The position numbers and the translations under genes were made by a program. Below are positions 8,070 to 17,216 of a stretch of DNA of 64,000 nt, one piece after another. Source of the DNA: Paeniglutamicibacter quisquiliarum (lineage in GTDB: Bacteria > Actinomycetota > Actinomycetes > Actinomycetales > Micrococcaceae); assembly GCF_019084045.1 (NCBI RefSeq), contig NZ_JAHRED010000009.1, positions 62,001 to 126,000 on the forward strand, written 5' to 3'. Numbering within the stretch: position 1 is the first letter of the stretch; the number at the start of each line of letters is the position of its first letter. Below the pieces are notes generated by a model that saw only the letters and a list, made by a program, of their open reading frames with translations, was not told the origin of the DNA and ran no database searches.

Positions 8070-8999
8070 ATGTACCAGATGCAACACGTTGATTCCTTCG
8101 AAGCCTGGAAGTCGCTCGTGTCCAGTGCCTTCGTTCCGCTGCATTCGGAACCGGTGCGTGCGGGATCCTTTGCCGGCAGCATCGCCGGCAGCCAATTCGG
8201 CTCTGTGGGCGTCATGCAGGTCGAGGCCACTGCCCACGCGGTGCGCCGCACAGAAAACCTGCTGGCCGCAGGCGACGCGCCGCACTTCAAGCTCAACCTG
8301 CAGTTCAGTGGGCATGGAATCCTGCTGCAGGACGGTCGGGAAACCCTGCTGCGGCCCGGCGAACTGGCCATCTACGACACGCAGCGCCCCTACACGCTGA
8401 TGTTCGAGGAGGACTTCAAGACCCTCGTCCTCATGTTTCCCCAGCACCAGCTGGGACTGCCCGTGGCCCAAATCCGGGAGATGACGGCCACTGCCATCGG
8501 AACAGAACATCCCCTGGGTCGGGCGGTCACGCCATTCCTGGGGCAACTGGCGGGCCTGCTTCCGCAGCTTCGGGATCCCGTGGGGCATCGGCTGGCCGCC
8601 AATGCCATTGACCTGTTGGGCACCTTGCTCGCGGCCGAACTCCACGACCACGACGACTCGGCAGCCGACGGTCATCACCGACAGCTCCTGGCAATACAGG
8701 CCTACATCAACGAGCATCTCGCCGATCCCGAATTGTGCCCGGGATCCATTGCCGAGTCCCATTTCGTCTCCTTGCGCAGCCTGCACAAGATTTTCGCCGA
8801 GTCGGGACACACCGTCGCCGAATGGATTCGCACCCGAAGGCTCGAGCAATGCCGACGAGACCTGGGAGATTCCCTTCAACGCCACGTCCCCGTGGGAGTG
8901 GTTGGCTCCCGCTGGGGTTTTCCCGATGCAGCGCATTTCAGCAGGGTCTTTCGCGTGGCGTACGGGCTCTCGCCCTCGGCGTTTAGGGACCAAGCCTAA
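8070..8999 (+). CDS. AraC family regulator (FeaR/NphR-like)
   Basis: A 309-residue regulator with an AraC-binding-like N-terminal domain (about residues 30-180, including the cupin-like segment RPGELAIYDTQRPYTLMF) and two C-terminal helix-turn-helix units ending in the AraC signature GFPDAAHFSRVFRVAYGLSPSAFR. This architecture matches FeaR, the activator of tynA (amine oxidase) and feaB (phenylacetaldehyde dehydrogenase) in enterobacteria. Here it stands between an amine oxidase and a permease/aldehyde dehydrogenase pair, which supports the same type of role. ATG at 8070 follows GGGGAAAGG; a TTG 21 bases earlier is also possible. Confidence 0.88.
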   Translation: MYQMQHVDSFEAWKSLVSSAFVPLHSEPVRAGSFAGSIAGSQFGSVGVMQVEATAHAVRRTENLLAAGDAPHFKLNLQFSGHGILLQDGRETLLRPGELAIYDTQRPYTLMFEEDFKTLVLMFPQHQLGLPVAQIREMTATAIGTEHPLGRAVTPFLGQLAGLLPQLRDPVGHRLAANAIDLLGTLLAAELHDHDDSAADGHHRQLLAIQAYINEHLADPELCPGSIAESHFVSLRSLHKIFAESGHTVAEWIRTRRLEQCRRDLGDSLQRHVPVGVVGSRWGFPDAAHFSRVFRVAYGLSPSAFRDQA

Positions 9000-9134
9000 G
9001 TTTCGACACGATAGCCGGGCCGGGCCCGAGGGCAAGATTGCACTGTTTGCCAAGGAGCGCTCACGCAAAGCCAAGCGCCGGCACCTGCCTGGAAAGCAAG
9101 CTGGTAGGAAAGACGCTTCAAGGAGGAACTTCCC

Positions 9135-10613
9135 ATGGCAGCATCCATCGAATCACAAATTACCGAGGCCCCGGGCCTGGGCAAACGCACGCTCGGGGTG
9201 CCCGCACTGATCTTCATGATCATTGCCGCATCAGCGCCACTGACCGTGGTGGCAGGCGGGGTCACCAGCGACTATGCCGTGAGCGGGGTGCTCGGGGTCC
9301 CGCTGTCATTCCTGGTGCTCGGTGTGGTGTTGCTGGTCTTTGCCGTGGGGTACACGGCCATGAGTCGGCACGTGCAGAACGCAGGCGCCTTCTACGCCTA
9401 CGTGGCCCGGGGCCTGGGCAAGCCCGCCGGAATCGGCGCCTCGTGGGTCGCACTGATCAGCTACAACGCCATGCAGATCGGCATCTACGGACTTTTCGGC
9501 TTCGCGTTGTCCTCCTTCCTGGCCGGATCGTTCGGGCTGTCCGCCTCGTGGTGGCTCTGCGCCCTGGCCGGCTGGGTGCTGGTGGGCATCTTCGGGGTGA
9601 GCCGGGTCGATCTCTCGGCCAAGGTGCTGGGCGTCATCGTCGCCTGCGAGTTCCTCGTCGTCGTGGTCTACGACGTGCTGGCGCTGAAGGTGGCGCCCGA
9701 GGGCATCTCGGGGGCCTCCCTTGAGCCGGGCAACCTCTTCACCGCCGGGGTCGGCGCGGCTCTCTCCTTCAGCATTGCCGGATTCATGGGTTTCGAATCC
9801 GGGGCCATCTACGGCGAAGAAGTCAAGGACCCGGCACGGACCCCGCGCCGGGCCACGCTCATCGCCGTGGCCATCATCGCCGTTTTCTACGCCTTCTCCT
9901 CCTGGTCGATGGCCGTGGGCGAAGGCCATACCAAGGTCATTGACGCCTCACGCGAAATGGGGCCGGACCTCGTGTTCGCGTTCCTCGCCGGGCACACCCC
10001 GGGATGGTTCGTCGACCTGGGCAACCTGCTGTTTATCACCAGCCTGCTCGCCGCGCTGATCGCGTTCCACAACGTGGTGGCCCGCTACCTGTTCTCCCTG
10101 GGACGCGAAGGTGTCATGCCCGCGGCGCTGGGCAGGACCAACGCCCGGACCCATGCCCCGGTCGCCGGCTCGCTGACCCAGTCCGTCCTTGCCCTGCTGG
10201 TGTTGCTGGTCTTCACCGTGGCGGGGGCCGGACAGGATGCCATGTTCCCGGTGCTCACGTTGTTCACCTGGCTGACCAACACCGGCGCCTTCGGGCTGGT
10301 CATGCTCATGACGCTGACCTCCTTCGCCGTCATCGGATACTTCCGCGCCGAGCCGCACGGGCTCGGCAGGTGGACCGCCCTCGTGGCGCCGCTGCTGGCC
10401 GGCCTTGCCCTGGCCGCCCTCTTTGCCGCGATCGTGGCCAACTTCGACGTGCTGATCGGTTCGGAGGAGGCAGGCGTGCTCGGCTGGCTGCTGCCGGCCC
10501 TGGTCGTCGTCCCGGGCGTCTTGGGCTGCCTGTGGGGCATGCGGCTTCGCCGGACGCGGCCCGGGATCTACGCACGCATCGGACGCGGCGGGGACACGGA
10601 CCAAGGCGCATAG
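9135..10613 (+). CDS. APC superfamily amino acid/amine permease
   Basis: A 492-residue integral membrane protein with about twelve hydrophobic segments. It contains the APC features of the first helix (MIIAASAPLTVVAGG) and GFESGAIYGEEVKDPARTPRRA near residue 220, the conserved helix 6 to loop 6 motif of amino acid-polyamine-organocation carriers. It likely imports the amine substrate of the neighbouring oxidase by proton or substrate symport. A strong AAGGAGG precedes the ATG. It is followed after 80 bases by the aldehyde dehydrogenase gene, probably in the same transcript, and follows the AraC regulator in the same direction. Confidence 0.92.
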   Translation: MAASIESQITEAPGLGKRTLGVPALIFMIIAASAPLTVVAGGVTSDYAVSGVLGVPLSFLVLGVVLLVFAVGYTAMSRHVQNAGAFYAYVARGLGKPAGIGASWVALISYNAMQIGIYGLFGFALSSFLAGSFGLSASWWLCALAGWVLVGIFGVSRVDLSAKVLGVIVACEFLVVVVYDVLALKVAPEGISGASLEPGNLFTAGVGAALSFSIAGFMGFESGAIYGEEVKDPARTPRRATLIAVAIIAVFYAFSSWSMAVGEGHTKVIDASREMGPDLVFAFLAGHTPGWFVDLGNLLFITSLLAALIAFHNVVARYLFSLGREGVMPAALGRTNARTHAPVAGSLTQSVLALLVLLVFTVAGAGQDAMFPVLTLFTWLTNTGAFGLVMLMTLTSFAVIGYFRAEPHGLGRWTALVAPLLAGLALAALFAAIVANFDVLIGSEEAGVLGWLLPALVVVPGVLGCLWGMRLRRTRPGIYARIGRGGDTDQGA

Positions 10614-10693
10614 ACCGACATCGCGGGGCCCGGGAGCCCCGGCAAGACTTCATCACAAACTCACTTTTGGAACCAACGACAGGAGCAGGACCC

Positions 10694-12130
10694 ATGGGTA
10701 CCGACACCACAACAATTGCCAGCTACGCCACCGCGGACGAGCTGCTTGCCGCGATCCAGCCGGCCACCGGGGGACGCGAAATCCTCGACCCGGCCACCGG
10801 CGGGCCGGTGGGCCGCGCACCCGAGCACGAGGTCGCGGACCTCGAGGCCGCCATCGCCGCGGCCCACGCGGCACAACCGGAATGGGACGCGCTGGGCCAC
10901 GCGGCACGCCGCGCCCTGCTGAACCGGGCCGCCGACGCCATCGAGGCAAGCGCCGAGGCGCTGGCCCAGCTGCTCTCGCGCGAGCAGGGCAAGCCGCTCA
11001 ACGGCCCGAACGCCCGCTTCGAGGTCGGGGGCGCGGCGGCCTGGCTGCGCGCCGCAGCCGCGTTCGACCTCGAGGCCGAGGTGCTCGTCGACGACGGAAC
11101 CACCTACGCGGAGATGCACTACCGCCCCTTCGGCGTGGTCGGTGCCATCGGCCCGTGGAACTGGCCGATGATGATCTCGGTCTGGCAGCTGGCCCCGGCC
11201 CTGCGCATGGGCAACACCGTGGTGATGAAGCCCAGTGAATACACCCCGCTGAGTGTGCTGGCCCTGGGCCACGTCATCAATCAGGTGCTCCCGTCCGGCG
11301 TGCTGCACGTGGTCGCCGGCGGCCGCGACGTCGGCCAGCTGCTGAGCACCCATAAGGACATCGACAAGGTTATGTTCACCGGATCCACCGCCACCGGGAA
11401 GGCCATCATCCGGTCCTCGGCCGACACCGTGAAGCGCCTGACCCTTGAACTGGGCGGCAACGACGCCGGCATCGTGCTGCCCGACGTGGACCCCAAGGCC
11501 ATTGCCGAGAACCTGTTCTGGGGCGCCTTCATCAACACCGGCCAGACCTGCGCCGCGCTCAAGCGCCTCTACGTGCACAAGGACATCTACGAGGAGGTCT
11601 GCCAGGCGTTGACCGAGGTCGCGAGGAACATGCCGATGGGCGTTGGGCTGGACGAGGCCAACGTGCTGGGCCCGTTGCAGAACAAGGCCCAGTACGACAT
11701 CGTCGCCAACCTGGTCCGCCAGGCCACCGACTCCGGCGCGCGCGTGCTGATCGGGGCGAACCCGCAGGCGGAGCAGCCGGGCTACTTCTACCCGAGCACG
11801 CTGGTCGCCGACATCGCCACCGACAACCCCCTGGTCGTCGAGGAGCAGTTCGGCCCGGTCCTGCCGATCGTCAAGGTCGACTCGATCGAGCAGGCGGTCC
11901 AGCTGGCCAACGCCCTGGACGTCGGGCTGGGCGCCTCGGTGTGGTCCGCCGACCGCGCCGCGGCGCGCGAGGTGGCGGCACGCCTGCAGGCCGGCACCGT
12001 GTGGATCAACAGCCACGGCGGCGTGGATCCGCGGATCCCGTTTGGCGGTGCCAAGTCCTCGGGTTACGGCGTCGAATTCGGCGTTGACGGGCTCAAGGCC
12101 CTGGGCCAGCCACAGGTGATCAACGGCTAG
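10694..12130 (+). CDS. NAD(P)-dependent aldehyde dehydrogenase
   Basis: A 478-residue ALDH-superfamily enzyme oxidising an aldehyde to its acid. The catalytic cysteine is Cys286 (NTGQTCAALKR), the general base Glu252 in ELGGND, and the oxyanion asparagine Asn156 in GPWNWP; Lys179 in VMKPSE binds the cofactor. Motifs are complete. The gene follows the APC permease with AGGAG 8 bases before ATG and ends at a strong terminator. In this setting it should oxidise the aldehyde made by the copper amine oxidase, such as phenylacetaldehyde or an aminoaldehyde. The residues do not fix the substrate. Confidence 0.95.
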   Translation: MGTDTTTIASYATADELLAAIQPATGGREILDPATGGPVGRAPEHEVADLEAAIAAAHAAQPEWDALGHAARRALLNRAADAIEASAEALAQLLSREQGKPLNGPNARFEVGGAAAWLRAAAAFDLEAEVLVDDGTTYAEMHYRPFGVVGAIGPWNWPMMISVWQLAPALRMGNTVVMKPSEYTPLSVLALGHVINQVLPSGVLHVVAGGRDVGQLLSTHKDIDKVMFTGSTATGKAIIRSSADTVKRLTLELGGNDAGIVLPDVDPKAIAENLFWGAFINTGQTCAALKRLYVHKDIYEEVCQALTEVARNMPMGVGLDEANVLGPLQNKAQYDIVANLVRQATDSGARVLIGANPQAEQPGYFYPSTLVADIATDNPLVVEEQFGPVLPIVKVDSIEQAVQLANALDVGLGASVWSADRAAAREVAARLQAGTVWINSHGGVDPRIPFGGAKSSGYGVEFGVDGLKALGQPQVING

Positions 12131-12145
12131 GTTCGTCCACCGACG

Positions 12146-12204
12146 GGGTCGGGACAGGGGGTGCTTCAGCCCGGCGGGAGCACTCCCTGCCCCGGCCCTT
12201 TTTT
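12146..12204 (+). terminator. Rho-independent terminator after aldehyde dehydrogenase
   Basis: Two 20-base arms (12146-12165 and 12179-12198) pair with one mismatch and two G-U pairs around a 13-base loop, followed by six T residues. It ends the permease/aldehyde dehydrogenase transcript. Confidence 0.9.
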
Positions 12205-12244
12205 GCGTCCACACCGCCACTATCGAGGCAGTATCTGCCGGTGG

Positions 12245-12838
12245 CTAGTCGACCTTGGCGCGCTGCGCCTTGGCCTGCTCGGCGAGGATGTTCTCGGCAA
12301 TGCCCTTGAGCTCCGGGGCATAGGCGGTGAGGCTGCTGTCGTCCCGGGACACCCACCATTTCCCGCACAGGTGGGTGGTCAGGTTTTCCTGGCCGGTGGG
12401 CCACCAGTCTGCGGACAGCAGTGGCGTTTGGTACTGGGATTCCACTCGCCCGGCGATCTCCTGCATGGGGGCGGGGTCCTCCAGCTCCAGCCCCTCGGCC
12501 AGCTCCGCCATGGTGGGCTTGCCCGTTTCCGCGATGGCCACGCAGCCCGGGGGCAGCGCCCCGGCGTGGTCCATGCGCAGGATGCGTTCGTTCCCCGTGG
12601 TCCGCACGATTTCCTTGATGTTCGTGGCCTCGTCGGGGACCCAGGCCGGCAGCACCTGCTGTTCCTTGCCTTCGGCGCCGGTGGCGAATTCGTGGCCGGT
12701 GCTCTTGTCGTACGTGGACTCGATGCCCAGGGCGCTGCAACCGGACAGTGCCAGGCCCGCCAGGATGGTGGCCGAGGCCAGCAGCAGGGCCTTGGGGCGT
12801 ATGGACGTCGATGGCCGGGGATGTGCTGTCAGTGTCAT
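12245..12838 (-). CDS. Secreted lipoprotein, function unknown
   Basis: A 197-residue protein starting with a basic segment and hydrophobic helix that ends in a lipobox, Leu-Ser-Gly-Cys at residues 31-34, so it is probably a lipid-anchored envelope protein. The mature part is soluble with Trp- and Pro-rich stretches (WWPTGQENLTTHLCGKWWV) and an N-terminal GIESTYDKST region. No family was recognised. It lies on the opposite strand to the preceding amine operon and does not share its regulation. The following minus-strand membrane protein gene is separated by 128 bases, in which no clear promoter stands out. Confidence 0.8.
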   Translation of the reverse strand: MTLTAHPRPSTSIRPKALLLASATILAGLALSGCSALGIESTYDKSTGHEFATGAEGKEQQVLPAWVPDEATNIKEIVRTTGNERILRMDHAGALPPGCVAIAETGKPTMAELAEGLELEDPAPMQEIAGRVESQYQTPLLSADWWPTGQENLTTHLCGKWWVSRDDSSLTAYAPELKGIAENILAEQAKAQRAKVD

Positions 12839-12966
12839 GCCTCCAGACTATTTACCGAATAGCGGCCGCACATCGGAACACGGGTGCAGCTTCCGGGCAT
12901 CCATCTGGGACCGCAGGTGGAGGCCGGGGCGCAGACCACGGGCCGAAGGTACCGGTCACGTGCTCC

Positions 12967-13437
12967 CTAGCGAAGTTCGAGGGAGTGATCCACTGCGTGC
13001 CGGGGATCCAAAGCGAACGCCGGATCCCGCAAAACCGGAGTACCCACGGCGTCGAAGGACACCTCGATCCCCGTGGCTGCCAGGCCTTTGCCGTCCTTCA
13101 GGTCGACCGTGGCCCACGACCCGTTCCAACTTGTCATCACCACATCGGTGACGGCGTATCGGTTTTCGACGTTTGCCACGAGATTATTGGCCGATTGCTT
13201 CCACCCGAGCCCGAAGACACCAGCGCACACCAAGGCGGCAATGATCCCCGCGGCGGCAACCCCGGATTCGACCCCGATGTCCCGGCGGCGCGCGAAGGTC
13301 CGGAGGTTCTCGGTGTCGCGACGGAATTTACGCCGGCGGAAGTATGCGTGGATCGCCAGGGGCACGGCAAACACCGCCAGGATCACTGCGGCGGCAAGGT
13401 AGAGCTGTGGCGTTGCGAAATCGACCGGCTGGTTCAT
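12967..13437 (-). CDS. Membrane protein, function unknown
   Basis: A 156-residue protein with two hydrophobic helices (about residues 11-30 and 57-78) separated by a strongly basic loop (RRRKFRRDTENLRTFARRR), then an extracytoplasmic or luminal tail of about 75 residues. The tail contains a beta-rich segment ending in a domain like that of small stress or DUF4333-type envelope proteins, though I cannot assign a family. It lies between two lipoprotein genes and may be an envelope component with them, but no direct link is visible. Confidence 0.75.
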   Translation of the reverse strand: MNQPVDFATPQLYLAAAVILAVFAVPLAIHAYFRRRKFRRDTENLRTFARRRDIGVESGVAAAGIIAALVCAGVFGLGWKQSANNLVANVENRYAVTDVVMTSWNGSWATVDLKDGKGLAATGIEVSFDAVGTPVLRDPAFALDPRHAVDHSLELR

Positions 13438-13598
13438 GGTCGAAGCCTAGCCAAGGGAACGGAACCTCCGCATCGCCCGAAAGGCGTATCTGGCGTGGGC
13501 GGCTCCATTCCGCGCGACGATGCCATAGGCTCTGTCAAACAGGAGCGGAAACCGGGAATCCCGCAGCGGGCGCCGGAAAACCATGAAGGGGGAGACCC

Positions 13599-14126
13599 AT
13601 GGGGAACAACAGGCATAAGCCGGCGCTGAAACTCTTCGCCTTGTTGTGCCTTGGCAGCCTGTTGCCGGGATGCACGACCCTCACCGATGACCTGGCGGAT
13701 CCTTCCGAGTCGCTGCAACAGACGGCACCTCTGCCGGTTCAACCCGAAGTGGCCAGCGAATGGGAATCGATCCAATACGTCGATGTCGCGACAGGGGAAC
13801 CACTGCTGAAACCCGGGGACGGCGAGGAAGAGGTTTTCCGGATGATTGGCACGGGATCCGCCCGAGGCGGAACCAGGGGTGCGGAAGCCGCCGGCAATGC
13901 CTTGGACCAAGGCGAAACGATTGTCTACTGGACATGCCGGGGCACCGGGCCAATCAGCATCACGTTGACCGATGGCACCGGGTTCGCCTCGGCTTGCGAG
14001 GACTTGGAGCCGGATCAAGTCAGCCGAAACAGCTACGCGAGCGAAGCGCGCGAGGAACTGCACGTGTCAGTCGAGGCCGGGCCCGAAGCGACCTGGCAGG
14101 TGCTTGTCACCCAGGCCGCCGGCTAG
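13599..14126 (+). CDS. Lipoprotein, function unknown
   Basis: A 175-residue protein with a lipoprotein signal: basic N terminus, hydrophobic stretch and Leu-Pro-Gly-Cys ending at residue 25. The mature part is acidic and has two cysteines far apart (in VYWTCRGTG and ASACEDL) that could form a disulphide, suggesting a small beta-sandwich like many actinobacterial surface lipoproteins. GGGGGAG precedes the ATG. No family was recognised. It ends at a bidirectional hairpin shared with the convergent aminotransferase gene. Confidence 0.8.
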   Translation: MGNNRHKPALKLFALLCLGSLLPGCTTLTDDLADPSESLQQTAPLPVQPEVASEWESIQYVDVATGEPLLKPGDGEEEVFRMIGTGSARGGTRGAEAAGNALDQGETIVYWTCRGTGPISITLTDGTGFASACEDLEPDQVSRNSYASEAREELHVSVEAGPEATWQVLVTQAAG

Positions 14127-14157
14127 CTGCCAGCCAAGGGGCAGGACCCAAACCAAC

Positions 14158-14198
14158 GGTGGCCGGGTCCCGGGGAAATCACCCCGAACCCGGCCACC
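14158..14198. terminator. Bidirectional terminator hairpin
   Basis: GGTGGCCGGGT (14158-14168) pairs perfectly with ACCCGGCCACC (14188-14198), and inside it CGGGG pairs with CCCCG around AAATCA. It lies between the convergent lipoprotein and aminotransferase genes. There is no clear T run on either side. Confidence 0.7.
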
Positions 14199-14221
14199 GC
14201 CTGCTCCTGTCTTTGAGCCGG

Positions 14222-15595
14222 CTAGGCGTCCACGTACCCGTCGGCGACCGACAGTGCCGTATCCAGCATGGCCAGGCCCGCGCGCAGGTCCTCGTCGCCG
14301 ATGTTCAGCGGCGGAACCACGTGGATGCGGTTGAAGTTCACGAACGGCAGCATGCCGGCCTTCTTCAGCGCACCGGTCACCGCGGCCATGGCCGGCGAGG
14401 AACCGCCATAGGGCGCCATCGGCTCCCGGGTCTCGCGGTTGGTGACAAGCTCCACGGCCCAGAAACAGCCGGTTCCGCGGACATCGCCCACGGAGGGGTG
14501 CCTGGCCTTCAGCTCGTCCAGGGCCGGGCCGATGATGTCCTCGCCGAGGCGGGCGGCGTTCTCCACCATCCCCTCTTCCTTCATGGCGTTGATGGTTGCC
14601 ACGGCGGCGGCGGAGGCCAGCGGGTGTCCGGAGTAGGTCAAGCCGCCCGGGTAGGCGCGGTCGCGGAAGGTTTCGAAGATGGCATCGGAGATCGCCACGC
14701 CGCCCAGCGGCACGTAGCCGGAGTTCACGCCCTTGGCGAAGGTGAGCAGGTCGGGCTCCACGTTCCAGTGGTTCACGGCGAACCACTTGCCGGCGCGGCC
14801 GAAGCCGGCCATGACCTCGTCGGCAATGAAGACGATGCCGTACTTGCGGGTCAATGTCCGCACCCCCTCCATGTAGCCCGCCGGCGGCACGTAGATGCCG
14901 CAGCTGCCCGGGATCGACTCCAGGACCAGGGCGCCGATGGTGCCAGGGCCCTCGAGGATGATGGTGTCCTCCAGGTGGCGCAGGGCGCGCTGCGTCTCCT
15001 CGGCCTCCGTGGTGGAGTTGAAGTAGGAGCGGTACGGGTAGGCGGGGAAGAAGTGCACGACCCCGTCGGTGGCGTTGTCCGATGCCACGCGGCGTGGGTC
15101 GCCGGTGACGTTCACTGCCAGGTGCGTGCCGCCGTGGTAGCTGCGGTACGCGGCCAGGACCTTGTGCTTGCCGGTATGCAGGCGGGCCATGCGGATGGCG
15201 TGCTCGTTGGCGTCGGCGCCGCCGTTGGTGAAGAAGATGCGGTTCAGGTCCCCGGGGGTCAGCTCGGCGATCAGGCGTGCGGCCTCGGAGCGTGCGTCGT
15301 TGACGTACTGCGGGGCGATGGTGCAGATCTGCGCCGCCTGGTCCTGGATCGCCGCGACGACCTTCGGGTGCTGGTGGCCGATGTTGGTGTTGACCAGCTG
15401 CGAGGAGAAGTCCAGCAACTTATTGCCCGCCCCGTCCCAGACCCAGGAACCCGCGGTCTTCAGGATGGTCATCGGGTCGAACTGGCCCTGTGCCTGCCAG
15501 GAATGGAAGACGTGCGCGCGGTCCAGTTCGTGGGCGCGGGCGCCCGCTGCGATCTGCCCTGCGGCGATGGTTTCGGTGCTCACATCGATGCTCAT
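14222..15595 (-). CDS. Class III (omega) aminotransferase
   Basis: A 457-residue PLP enzyme. The Schiff-base lysine is Lys288 (LLTFAKGVNSGYVPLGG), and the PLP ring-binding Asp259 lies in FIADEVMAGFGR. SYHGGTH and NGGADANEHAIR are other family blocks. It moves an amino group from an omega-amino acid or amine to pyruvate or 2-oxoglutarate. It is encoded 33 bases after a methylmalonate/malonate-semialdehyde dehydrogenase gene in the same direction, which suggests beta-alanine or 3-aminoisobutyrate as donor: the resulting semialdehyde would go to the dehydrogenase. A taurine-pyruvate-like role is an alternative. AAAGGGC precedes the ATG. Confidence 0.92.
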   Translation of the reverse strand: MSIDVSTETIAAGQIAAGARAHELDRAHVFHSWQAQGQFDPMTILKTAGSWVWDGAGNKLLDFSSQLVNTNIGHQHPKVVAAIQDQAAQICTIAPQYVNDARSEAARLIAELTPGDLNRIFFTNGGADANEHAIRMARLHTGKHKVLAAYRSYHGGTHLAVNVTGDPRRVASDNATDGVVHFFPAYPYRSYFNSTTEAEETQRALRHLEDTIILEGPGTIGALVLESIPGSCGIYVPPAGYMEGVRTLTRKYGIVFIADEVMAGFGRAGKWFAVNHWNVEPDLLTFAKGVNSGYVPLGGVAISDAIFETFRDRAYPGGLTYSGHPLASAAAVATINAMKEEGMVENAARLGEDIIGPALDELKARHPSVGDVRGTGCFWAVELVTNRETREPMAPYGGSSPAMAAVTGALKKAGMLPFVNFNRIHVVPPLNIGDEDLRAGLAMLDTALSVADGYVDA

Positions 15596-15628
15596 GGTGT
15601 GTTTGCCCTTTCTGGCGGTACGTCGAGC

Positions 15629-17122
15629 CTAGGCGTTCTGCGGGAAGCCGAGGTTCAGGCCGCCGTGGCTGGGGTCCAGCCAGCGAGAGGTGACGACCTT
15701 GCCGCGGGTGAAGAACTGGATGCCCTCCGCGCCGTAGGCGTGGGTGTCCCCGAAGAGCGAGTTCTTCCAGCCGCCGAAGGAGTAGTAGGCCATCGGGACC
15801 GGAATGGGCACGTTGATTCCCACCATACCGACCTGGATCTCGTTCTCGAAGCGGCGGGCGGCGCCCCCGTCGTTGGTGAAGATCGCGGTGCCGTTGCCGA
15901 AGGGGTTGGCATTGATGGTCTCGATGCCTTCCTCGAAGGAATTCACGCGGAGAACGGAGAGCACCGGGCCGAAGATCTCGTCGGTGTAGATCGACATGTC
16001 GCGGGTGACGTTGTCAAAGAGGGTCGGGTTCAGGAAGAAGCCCTCGCCCTCGGCATCCGGGTTCACCTTGCGCCCGTCGAGCACCATGGTCGCCCCCGCG
16101 GCCTCGCCCGCGTCGATGTACCCGGCAACCTTGTCGCGGTGTGCGGCGGTGACCAGCGGGCCCATGTCGCAGCCGCGGGTTCCGTCGCCCACGCGCAGCG
16201 TGGCGGTGCGGTCGGCGATCTTGGCGACCAGTTCGTCGGCGATCGAGTCGACGGCGACGATCGCCGAAATGGCCATGCAGCGCTCGCCGGCCGCGCCGAA
16301 GCCCGCATTGACCGCGGCGTCGGCCGCCAGGTCAAGGTCGGCATCCGGGAGCACCAGCATGTGGTTCTTGGCCCCGCCCAGGGCCTGGACGCGCTTGCCG
16401 TGTGCGGTGCCGGTGGCGTAGACATACTGGGCGATCGGGGTCGAGCCCACGAAGGAAACCGAGGCAACGCGCGGGTCGGTCAGCAGGGCGTCAACTGATT
16501 CCTTGTCGCCGTGGACCACGTTGAACACGCCGTCGGGAAGCCCTGCTTCCTTCCAGAGCTCGGCCATCCACTGGGCGGCGGTCGGGTCCTTCTCGCTGGG
16601 CTTGAGCACCACGGTGTTGCCGGCGGCGATGGCGATGGGGAAGAACCACATGGGCACCATGGCCGGGAAATTGAAGGGGGAGATGATGGCCGAGACGCCC
16701 AGTGGCTGGCGGATCGAGTGGACGTCGATCTTGGTGGAGGCGTTCTCCGTGTAGCCGCCCTTGACCAGGTGCGGGATGCCGCAGGCGTACTCGACGACCT
16801 CCTGGCCGCGGGAGATCTCGCCCATGGCGTCGTCAAGCACCTTGCCGTGCTCGGCGGTGATGATGGCGGCCAGCTCGGCCTTGCGCTTGTTCAGCAGTTC
16901 GCGGTAGTTGAACAGGATCTGCGAGCGTCGGGTCAACGAGGTGTCGCGCCAGGCGGGGAACGCCGCGTGGGCCACGGCGATCGCCTCGCCGGTGGTTTCA
17001 GCGGAGGCAAGGGCCACGCGCGAGGAGACCTTGCCGGTGGCGGGATTGGTGATGTCGGCAAAGCGGGAATCGGCGGGGACTTCCAGAGTGGTTCCGTCAA
17101 TCCAGTGGGAGAGAGTCTGCAT
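15629..17122 (-). CDS. mmsA: CoA-acylating methylmalonate-semialdehyde dehydrogenase
   Basis: A 497-residue ALDH-superfamily protein. The catalytic cysteine is Cys282 in GERCMAIS, and the usual ALDH glutamate is replaced in the ALGGAKNHMLVLPD segment, a hallmark of the CoA-dependent methylmalonate-semialdehyde group. It converts methylmalonate or malonate semialdehyde with CoA and NAD to propionyl- or acetyl-CoA plus carbon dioxide and NADH. It is upstream of an aminotransferase gene, as in beta-alanine, valine or uracil breakdown operons. ATG at 17122 has AAAGGA upstream. A PucR regulator gene is divergent, with two dyads in between. Confidence 0.93.
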   Translation of the reverse strand: MQTLSHWIDGTTLEVPADSRFADITNPATGKVSSRVALASAETTGEAIAVAHAAFPAWRDTSLTRRSQILFNYRELLNKRKAELAAIITAEHGKVLDDAMGEISRGQEVVEYACGIPHLVKGGYTENASTKIDVHSIRQPLGVSAIISPFNFPAMVPMWFFPIAIAAGNTVVLKPSEKDPTAAQWMAELWKEAGLPDGVFNVVHGDKESVDALLTDPRVASVSFVGSTPIAQYVYATGTAHGKRVQALGGAKNHMLVLPDADLDLAADAAVNAGFGAAGERCMAISAIVAVDSIADELVAKIADRTATLRVGDGTRGCDMGPLVTAAHRDKVAGYIDAGEAAGATMVLDGRKVNPDAEGEGFFLNPTLFDNVTRDMSIYTDEIFGPVLSVLRVNSFEEGIETINANPFGNGTAIFTNDGGAARRFENEIQVGMVGINVPIPVPMAYYSFGGWKNSLFGDTHAYGAEGIQFFTRGKVVTSRWLDPSHGGLNLGFPQNA

Positions 17123-17168
17123 GGTGCGGGGTCCTTTCAGGATGGTGTAAATCCGGTATTGAGTCCAT

Positions 17169-17186
17169 TGTGTCGTCCGGGACACA
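17169..17186. promoter_or_regulatory. Candidate operator upstream of mmsA
   Basis: TGTGTC and GACACA form a perfect 6-base dyad separated by GTCCGG. It lies 47 bases upstream of the mmsA start in the gap to the divergent PucR gene, where a regulator would be expected to bind. Confidence 0.4.
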
Positions 17187-17216
17187 CGGGGGATATGGGC
17201 AACCTGTCAACTCTTT

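Noticed and set aside
10624-10641. A terminator between the APC permease and aldehyde dehydrogenase genes
   Set aside because: The hairpin CGGGGC/GCCCCG is only 6 bases long with no T run, and the genes look cotranscribed.
13760-16498. A 912-residue plus-strand open frame
   Set aside because: It runs through the end of a lipoprotein gene and the opposite strand of an aminotransferase and mmsA, has no recognisable domain, and is a GC-driven shadow.
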